Under the pieces are notes generated by a model. That model was given only the letters and a program-made list of their open reading frames with translations. It was not told the DNA's origin and made no database searches. Made by a program: the position numbers and the translations under genes. A DNA stretch of 64,000 nt from Peromyscus leucopus (lineage: Eukaryota; Chordata; Mammalia; Rodentia; Cricetidae): positions 145,556,165 through 145,620,164 of the forward strand of contig NC_051063.1 in NCBI RefSeq assembly GCF_004664715.2. The letters run 5' to 3'. Shown here one piece after another: positions 56,056 to 64,000 of this stretch. Numbering within the stretch: position 1 is the stretch's first letter; every line of letters begins with the position of its first letter.

Positions 56056-57589
56056 CTGTAAGGACACAGTGAAGGTAGTACAGTGTTCTGCTATATCTCT
56101 CACCCAGTTATCACAGAGGGGCTCGCTGCCTGTACTAAGTGGATTCTCATTTGGTTGTATCCTAAAACTATTTGTGGAATTCAGATTGTGTTGTATTTAA
56201 TGCTTGATGGATGATCTTTTGAAGACCCTGATGGTTCCAGTGTACAGTCAGGATTAGGAACACTGTAGTGCCATAGCCTCTTCACTGTAGACACATTTAG
56301 TGTATTAAAATATGTTTTTAAATTTCAGTCACAATAGTGGATACTTTAGTATATATTGTGACTTGGACATTTTCATAGGTAGAACTCCAGGCAAGTGTTT
56401 TATTGAAACAGTTTTTAAAGCCCAGCTCTGCCTCTATTTTTATGTGATGGCATCTGGTTTTTCAGTACAACAAATGCACATTTGCATACTTCAGTGTGTG
56501 TGCCTGCACATTTATTTACAGTCTTTTGGCACAAAGAACCTTAATCAAGATGCTTCCAAAGTATTACGTTTAAAATGTGTAATCAATTCCTATACACAAA
56601 GCAAAGAATGAATCTATTCTGGAGTGTGCCCTTGGTTTAATTGTGTCACATGCTTGTCACCAAGGGCCTTGCTGCCTGACAAACATAGACGCCAATACTA
56701 CAGCGTGGACTGTTGCCAAGAGACACGGCTGTGTCGCCCGACCAAGTGGCAAGAAGGCCAGGAGCTCCAGGCTCAGGCCCCTCTCTGTCAGTTGGTGGGA
56801 CAGTGTTGGGAACAGGACAGGGATGCTGCTTGTCGGTCAGATGGCGGTCGGTGTGCTTGCTTCTCTTTCTGGTTGTGAGGTTTGTTAGTTCTGCTGGGAG
56901 TTTGAGCATGTGTTATTGATCAGAATACTCGGCTGCTTCTCTTCATAACCGTTTTTGAAAAGCTGGTTTCAAACCTTAAGAACCATTAGTGAAAAGCCTT
57001 TAAGTATTTTTTTGGGGGGGGGAAAAGCCTCACAGCTGAGTGTGTCTGGGCTTAGCTGATTTGAAAACCCACAGGTTAGCATCCTCTATAACATTGGTTT
57101 AATTTGGCATAGGAAAAGCTTCACAAAATTACTTTCTGTTTTTGTTATTCACTGACATTCACTAAAGATTTTTAAAGTGCAAAAGAAGTTTTCAAAGTTA
57201 TGTTTTAAAATACTTTTGGAAATTTGACTGGTTTGAAAATAAAGTATTCTAAAGTCTAGTTTTCTTACCTCAAAATCAGTAATAAAACCCATTTTCTTCT
57301 CTTCCTACTATCTGATCTCTGGTAGTCATGGTGTTTGGCTCTATCTTGTTTCCGATGGTACCTGGAGTCTCCACCAGAGTGTGCTAAAGACACTTCAGTG
57401 GGAAGTGTGATGACTCAGACTTGCCTGGACTTGCAGGTCTTTTTAAAGAAGTTCCATTTGCTGAGAAGGAAAATCTCTGTGCCTTGGCATCTGAGTGTCT
57501 ACAGATGCATAGTGAACATTTAATCCCTGTTCTTGGGTTACAGTACACATGCCAACTAGAGATATCTTTAAGGGTTTATTTTTTTTCAT

Positions 57590-57772
57590 CTTTGAATGTT
57601 TTCCCTGTAAGTATGTATGGGCCGATGTGTGTGCCTGGTACCTGTGGAGTTAAGAAGAGGGTGTTTGATCTCTGAAACTGGAATTACAGACATTTATGAG
57701 CCACCAAGTGGGTGCGGAACTGAACCCAGGTCCCCTGAAAGTGTAGCAGGCGGCTCTTAATGGCCGAGCCAG
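57590..57772 (-). mobile_element. B3 SINE, diverged
   Basis: 'cctgtggagttaagaagagggtgtttgatctctgaaactggaattacagac...gtgggtgcggaactgaacccaggtcccctg'. Confidence 0.75.
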
Positions 57773-58181
57773 TTAGAAATATCTTTAGCTAAGTTACATT
57801 TTAGAAAGGAAAACTGGTGTCTCCTCCTACTCACTAGGTATTAATATTTTTCTTACACAATAGATGTTTTTCTGAAAACTGAATAATTTAAATGGACTGC
57901 AGAAATTAGTAATCTTTTAATGAGGCTGAAAGATACCTCATTTTTTTTATATTAATGATTTTAAAATGACTGAGACAGAAGATAGATTTAATATTTGTGA
58001 TATAGCATAAGCTATTATTCTCAAGGTATTGTTACTTAGCTGTTATCTCTGTGTTTTGGGTTGACGTTACGGTATGAAAGGAAGTCTTACCTTATATTTG
58101 ATAAGTTTTCAAATGAGCTTGTATTAACTGCTTGTCTGGCAAAATACTGAATAATAACAGCTACTTCCCCTTCTGTCACAG

Positions 58182-58219
58182 GTACCTTCACTCAAATAAC
58201 ATAGTTGTGGTTCCAGAAG
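58182..58219 (+). CDS. Lrrc28: Lrrc28 coding exon 4 (38 nt, residues 70-83)
   Basis: Acceptor 'cccttctgtcacag', then gtaccttcac..., coding LYLHSNNIVVVPE plus the first base of the next codon, and donor gaag|gtaagc. It accepts phase 2 from exon 3 and leaves phase 1. It supplies the conserved LxLxxN core (LYLHSNNI) of the second leucine-rich repeat. It is also very short, and removing exons 3 and 4 together (79 nt) would still shift the frame. Confidence 0.95.
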
Positions 58220-58505
58220 GTAAGCGCACTTGGAATTTTTAGTTTGAAAACTATGTAGTTTATATTTTGCTTTATGAGTGGATGAAATTATCTCTTTAAA
58301 CCCATTTTGGTTGGTGTGTTAGGGAATTTTAATCTAAAGGACTTTTTACTTTGTTGAGAATTATGACTAAATAGATAAGTCTAAAAGGATAATAAATGGC
58401 CAGGTAAATTACTAAATAAACTGCTGCCGGGAAACAGTGAAATAAGTACTAAATGGGACAAACTAAGAATTTAGTTACATATAAAATCGTATATTCTTTA
58501 AAGTT

Positions 58506-58583
<78 letters not shown>

Positions 58584-58607
58584 GGAGAGGGAGAGAGGGA
58601 GAGAGAA
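58506..58607. repeat. (GT)n(GA)n compound microsatellite
   Basis: About 10 GT then about 80 bp of GA-rich sequence. Confidence 0.97.
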
Positions 58608-58664
58608 CCACCTTGTGACTTGTTCCTCAGATACCTTCCTTTTAATTTTTTTTTTTTAATTTAG

Positions 58665-58790
58665 TTTTTACTCTTTGGGGGAAATCTCTCACTGGCCTGG
58701 AGCTCACCAAGTAGGCTAGCCTGGCTGGCCAGTGAGTGAGCCCCGGGTTTCCTTGCTTACAAGACAAGCACTTACCAACTGAGCCCGAGC
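58665..58790 (-). mobile_element. B4/ID SINE fragment
   Basis: 'tctctcactggcctggagctcaccaagtaggctagcctggctggcc' and 'cttgcttacaagacaagcacttaccaactgagcc'. Confidence 0.7.
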
Positions 58791-58820
58791 CCCTGCCTGC
58801 CTGCCTGCCTGCTCTTAGTT

Positions 58821-58898
58821 ACACCCCACCCCCACCCCTACCCCCCCCACCCCCCACCCCCACCCCCACCCCCACCCCGCCCCCGCCCACCCCACCCC
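58821..58898. repeat. (CCCCA)n C-rich tract
   Basis: About 78 bp with about 15 runs of 3-8 C separated by single A, T or G. The minus strand is a strong G-quadruplex candidate. Confidence 0.95.
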
Positions 58899-59161
58899 GG
58901 TCTGAGAACAGGCCCCTATGTCCTGCCTGGCCTCAGACTCCACCCTCCCGCCTCCCCCTCCCCGGGACAGTGGCTGCTGGTGTTTGCCATCACAGCTGGG
59001 TTCATCTTTGAATGATTTATTTAGTCACACATTTCCCCCATTGTTTTGACATTTTTATTTGTTATTTTGTTAAGTTACATTTTATCTCAAGGTGGAAATA
59101 TTTATCACTTTCGTAACTTTTGTTTTCACTGTTTTGTCAAAGATGGGAGAGTGGAGATTAG

Positions 59162-59485
<324 letters not shown>

Positions 59486-59896
59486 TAAAACACGACTAAG
59501 GGTTCTTCTGGTGGAAATGTAAGAAGGTAGTGTTTATCCTGGCCCACCGCAGGAGTGCGTTATGATCAGTGTCCTTTCCTGTCACTGCCAGGCAAGATGC
59601 TTGTATGGAAGTGAACTCAGATGCTTATGGTGTTTTTGGTAAAAATAGAATTAAGAAGTTAATATATAACCTCATAACAAGTCTCACCGCTTCCAGCTGT
59701 ATTCGGTGCAAACACTTTCAAGTCAGTAAAGAACATGATTTTCAGGGTTTATCATGTGCCACCTGTGTTTGATCGTGCCAGCCTTCAAGTGTCTCTTTTT
59801 AGATAGCCGGAGAATTAGATGCTCCCTTGAAGACCGCCTGGAAATGTAGCAACAGGGATAGAAGCTTTCATATTTGGCACTAACAGATGCATAGCA

Positions 59897-60085
59897 GGGC
59901 CTGGGAATGTAGCTCAGTTGATAGAGTGCTTGCCTAGCATGTTTGAAGCCCCGGGTTCAATCCCCAGCTCTACAAATCTCGTACAGTAATGCAAGAAGAT
60001 CAGAAGGTCAAAGTTGGCCTTGGCTACATGGTGGGTTCAAGGCCAGCCTGAGGTCCAAGAGACCCTGTCCCCAAAACCAAACTAG
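59897..60085 (+). mobile_element. B4 (ID-B1) SINE
   Basis: Well-preserved tRNA-like head ('gggaatgtagctcagttgatagagtgcttgcctagcatg...ccgggttcaatccccagc') followed by a B1-like half ending 'gagaccctgtccccaaaacc'. Confidence 0.88.
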
Positions 60086-60504
60086 AGAATGAAATGCGTG
60101 GATCCACTGCAGGGTTTGCAAACCCTGCTTACACTTACATACATGCAAGGACACGGAGCACTTTGGTTCCCTGTGAGTGTTCCGTTCTTTCTTTCCTGTG
60201 CATCACATTTTGTGGTGGAATGTGGTCATTTCCGTCCAGTGCATTCCCAGAAGTTAATGGTGTTCTTCTGACACCACCTGACTGCCTCTTACTAACCACT
60301 GAAGGTGTATATTTCCTGACTGCTTTCATATAACTTGTTTTGTCTACACTTCCGTTCCATGAGAATTCAGGCATGCATTTTTTATTTTAATTTCCTAGCT
60401 TTTTTCTGTTGTCTGCACTTGGCTCTTCTTGTTTGGAGCGATATTTTATTCTGTAGCAACTCGGCATTTTAAGTAGTGACTTTTTGGAGAGCCCGGAGGA
60501 AGTT

Positions 60505-60632
60505 TTGTTCGTTGGTTTTGTTTTGAACTGGGTTTCAGTGTGTAGCCCTGGATGTCCCGGAACTCCACAGATCCACCTGTCCCTGCCTCCCGAGTGCTGA
60601 GATGAAAGGCATGTGCCACTGCGCCTGGCCAA
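60505..60632 (-). mobile_element. B1 SINE, diverged
   Basis: 'tgaactgggtttcagtgtgtagccctggatgtcccgg' to 'atgtgccactgcgcctggcc'. Confidence 0.85.
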
Positions 60633-60992
60633 GAATAGGTGCTTTTCTTCCTAGGCATCCTGTGTAGTGCTGGACGGGCCCTCCTGCTTCCTCGCCTCAC
60701 ATTCACGCAGCTCATTGTGAAGTTGTTTCAAATATCTGACTGGTTGGGGCCAAGTCTAAACGGCTCCCCCATGTTTGGCTGTGTTTGGAGACATGGTATA
60801 AAGAAAAGGAAGGTGGGTCTCAGGAGTTGTTCCTTGGTGGCAGTAGACACTAGCTGACATGTGATGGTAACTCCTTCTACGTAGTCCACGCTGTTATGTG
60901 GCTGTTCTTCATGCTGGGTTCCCTCAAAGGCTTCCCATCTTACTGTGGTGGTTGGTTTGTTTGGTGTGTGTGTGGTATGTGCTAGCAAGTAC

Positions 60993-60996
60993 ATGC

Positions 60997-61027
<31 letters not shown>

Positions 61028-61028
61028 C
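60993..61028. repeat. (GT)n(GC)n microsatellite
   Basis: 'gtgtgtgtgtgtgtgtgtgtgtgtgcgcgcgc'. Confidence 0.95.
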
Positions 61029-62254
61029 TTCATAGCCACTAATTGAAATATGAAAAATGTTCAGGATGTAGAATTAACACAACAAGCACACATGTAAAAG
61101 CCTGGCTGTAAGGACAGTCAGAGCTCTCAGAACTGCTTTAAGCATGCACAATCTTAGCATGTTCAGATCGCCATGAAGCCCAGTGTTCTCTCAGATTCTG
61201 AAACTTGCCTATGACTTACATTAGAGGGCGCTTCTTGATACTACTCACCTTTCTACAGGTTCTCTTCCCTCTTCTATTGGATCGCAGAGTACTGCTGTTC
61301 TCTGTAGTGTGCCTTTGTCTTCTCCTCGTTCAGCTGCTCAGTTGTGGGGGCCTGGAAGAAGCAGGAGCAGTGTTTCCCTGGGAAGGTGGGCAGAGACTGG
61401 TGGGAGAGAGAGAATGGGGGAAGAATGGGTGTTGGGGGGGGGGCGTCAAAATCAGTTTCCCTTATTTTCTGAATTATCACACCATATGGTGATATCTTCC
61501 CGGGAGCTAGGTGATAGACAGGTGTATTCGAATAAAAGAAAAGGGGAGATGAAGTACCAAATAGCTTGACTCATCTTCCTGTCCTTCAGTATTCCACTCC
61601 CTGGCTCTGTTCTTAGTCACGCAGGCTTTCTCTGTTCTTGGGTCGTGCAGGCTTTCTATTTGAGCTAATTCTAGCTGGCCTCTGTGAGCTACAGCCAACT
61701 GCTCCACACCCCTGTCACCTCCAAGGCTCAAGCTGCTTGTCTGAGGTGTGGAGCTGAAGCACACTGATCCCATCACCTCTGTGCCATGTTGTGCCCCACA
61801 CTCCCCTGTTAATGGTTAGGAAGTCAGAGTCAGCCATGACATCCATAGCTAGTGTGTCCCTGGATGGTGTGGACTGTTCTGTCACCTCTCTACCTTGTGT
61901 AATATGCTTGCTGCTCTTCTCTGTGATCTTTTTTGACTCACCTGAATGCAGATACTTTACAGCGTGCAGAGAACACTAGATAAAACAGGATGAAGGAATT
62001 GCCAAAGCCTCTTCTGAGGACTAGTCTAGGGATGAATGGAGTGTGAATGGAGCGGTGCAGCATGGTCTTTGTATTTCTTTTGTAAATTAAAACACTTAAC
62101 TTTTTTTTTTTACAATATATTAATGCATGTTTTTATGAACGAAGCATATATAAATATTTTATTATTATGTGAGATACTGACGTGTGGGTATGTGAGGTAT
62201 ACCATGGCGCATGTATGGAAGCTGGGATGACTTTTTGGAGTCGGTTCTGTCCTA

Positions 62255-62342
62255 AACCTTTATGTGTGTTCCAGGGATCAGACTCCAGCCATTGGGTTTT
62301 GCAGCAATTGCTCTTAGCTGCTGATCCATCTCATTGGCCCTG
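62255..62342 (-). mobile_element. SINE fragment (B3/B4-like)
   Basis: 'gtgttccagggatcagactccagccattgggttttgcagcaattgctcttagctgctgatccatc'. Confidence 0.55.
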
Positions 62343-62399
62343 TCACTGTACATTAATTATTCAAAATAAATAGATTTTGTTCTGACATATTTTTTCATT

Positions 62400-62542
62400 T
62401 TTTTTAGTTAGCCATAGGTTTCGTTGAGACATTTTCATCCATATATATCATGATATTGTTCTTATTGCCCCCTACCCTCTACCTCCCACTCTGCTTATCT
62501 CCTCCCTTATCTCCAAGTAGTCCCTTCTGTTATCATATCACA
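62400..62542 (-). mobile_element. LINE-1 3'UTR fragment, antisense
   Basis: 'gagacattttcatccatatatatcatgatattgttcttattgccccctaccctct...ctcctccctt' is L1 3'-end-like. Confidence 0.55.
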
Positions 62543-62725
62543 TTTTTTTAAGATTTATTTACTTATTAGGTATACAGTGTTCTGTCTGCACCTATCCCTG
62601 CAGCCCAGAAGAAGCTACCAGATCTCACTACAGATGGTTGTGAGACACCATGTGGTTGCTGGGAATTGAACTCAGGACCGCTGGAAGAGCAGCCAGTGCC
62701 CTTAACCTCTGAGCCATCTCTGTCA
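62543..62725 (-). mobile_element. B2/B3 SINE
   Basis: 'aagatttatttacttattaggtatacagtgttctgtctgcacctat...gtggttgctgggaattgaactcaggaccgctggaagagc...ctctgagccatctc'. Confidence 0.92.
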
Positions 62726-63551
62726 CATATTTTATTATACTCTTGCCCTGACGTATGCTCTCCCTGTGTGTGACTTCTTTCACTGAGAGTGGTTTCTTGG
62801 GGCACTCAGGCTGCCGCACGTACCTGTACTATGTTGGTTTTTATTTCAAAGTAGTGTTCCATTGCATAAGGATTCAGTTCCTCTTGAGCATGCAGGGTTT
62901 TCAAATGAAAGCTAACAGAACATAATGGAACATGGCTTTCTGTAGACATACCTTTTTATTTCTTTGGGGTAAAATATCTCAAGAGGAAAAAAGTTGTTGC
63001 TTCATAAGGTAGCTGTACATTTAACTCTTAAGACTCTTCCCAGCAGCCTTCAAAGTGGCCGCCCAGTTCTCCTCCTGCACTGTCAGGAAACCCCTGGCCT
63101 CTCCTCCCAGTCCTCACCTCAGCAGCATAAGCCCTGGCCTCCCCCACTGGTGGTCCTGTGTGTTTCTACTGCTTATTTTTAGCAGTGCTATTGGGTATAA
63201 AAATAGTTGTTTCATTTTGTATTTACTTTGTATTTTTCTCTTGCCCGAGAGTGGCAGGTACCTTCTTGTGTGTTTATGGCTATTCAGAACCTTCCCTTTG
63301 GATTGCAGGAGATAGCTTCCTGTTTGACATGTTGGTGACTGGCTTTTTCCGATTGCTGAGAAATTTTCTTCGACCTGCCCCTCGCTCCAGCCCCGTGAGA
63401 GCACTTCCTGCCGTCCCACTGGGGCCTGGATTGGCTTCTCTGTATTCTGAGGAGTTCTTGCCTCCAAGAAGTTTCTCTTGGCATTCTTATTATCTCCATC
63501 CCCCAGTTTTCCCTAGCTGAAAGCCTCTGAGTACCCTGGGAAGATTACATC

Positions 63552-63730
<179 letters not shown>

Positions 63731-64000
63731 ACACGCACCAGTCTGCGAATGCACCTTTCAGCCTTTCACAGCTGGACTGATTTCTCATTAGCTTTTGTCT
63801 GGGGCAGATTCCTTTTCCTCCTGCTCTTTCAGACAGGGAATAGCAGCCAGGGATTTCTTTTGTTTTAAAATGAGCCTGTCACCTATTGAAGTAAGCTTAG
63901 GATAATTGCTGCCTCAGTTGCCAGTGAATTTCAGGAACTACCATTATGTAGCATATCCAGCGTGGTTTGGTTATTGTAAGAGAATGGAGAACTCTTATGA

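Larger units (their letters stand above)
48378..58181 (+). other. Lrrc28: Lrrc28 intron 3
   Basis: 9.8 kb, gtgagt to tgtcacag. Repeats are listed separately. 49760-50860, 51210-52020, 53170-54155, 54550-55925, 56060-57585 and 57775-58180 hold no feature I can support. Confidence 0.7.

Noticed and set aside
59897..59970. tRNA gene-like sequence
   Set aside because: It is the tRNA-derived head of a B4/ID SINE fused to a B1-like half, not a free tRNA gene.

Overview
The window is mammalian nuclear DNA from a rodent, most likely a cricetid (hamster, vole or deer-mouse group). The evidence is the density of B1, B2/B3 and B4/ID SINEs, including a B1 form (for example 17047-17215 and 53005-53168) with a 'tttgcgcctttcctgg' segment that I associate with cricetids, together with mys-like class II LTR elements primed by tRNA-Lys. 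There are no prokaryotic genes, CRISPR arrays or operons. Coding sequence is well under 1% of the window. Most of the long open frames are repeat-derived or chance.

Two host genes are arranged head to head. On the minus strand is the 5' part of Ttc23 (tetratricopeptide repeat protein 23). Its first coding exon (60 codons) lies at 4048-4227, a well-formed 48-nt candidate 5'UTR exon at 28340-28387, and a candidate first exon inside the CpG island, ending at 31817. On the plus strand is the 5' part of Lrrc28 (leucine-rich repeat containing 28): non-coding exon 1 ending at 32407, and coding exons at 36368-36595, 48337-48377, 58182-58219 and 59226-59363. Their splice phases join cleanly to give residues 1-128 of the protein. 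Both genes run out of the window. A CpG island at about 31760-32620 with several GC boxes is the probable shared bidirectional promoter.

The Ttc23 side (1-32 kb) is rich in LTR elements. It holds a pol-containing endogenous retrovirus relic with a 3' LTR at the left edge, a mys-like solo LTR near 11.5 kb, an old 3.9-kb non-autonomous provirus (14364-18267), and a very young 1.7-kb non-autonomous provirus (19185-20911; LTRs of 389 bp differing at 4 sites; perfect 6-bp target duplication). Two further LTRs at 24.2 and 25.9 kb carry B1-like segments in the same place. All of these LTR elements are on the plus strand, antisense to Ttc23. I saw none in the Lrrc28 half.

The Lrrc28 side (32-64 kb) is introns filled with SINEs, L1 fragments, two hAT-type MITE-like copies, several mid-repetitive rodent repeats, long simple repeats (GT, CA, GA, CCCCA), a 67-bp minisatellite whose units each contain a hairpin, and a smaller triplicated repeat. 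The features most worth follow-up are the helper/non-autonomous retroelement relationships, the upstream open frames in both gene leaders, the predicted Ttc23 5' exons, and the hairpin minisatellite.
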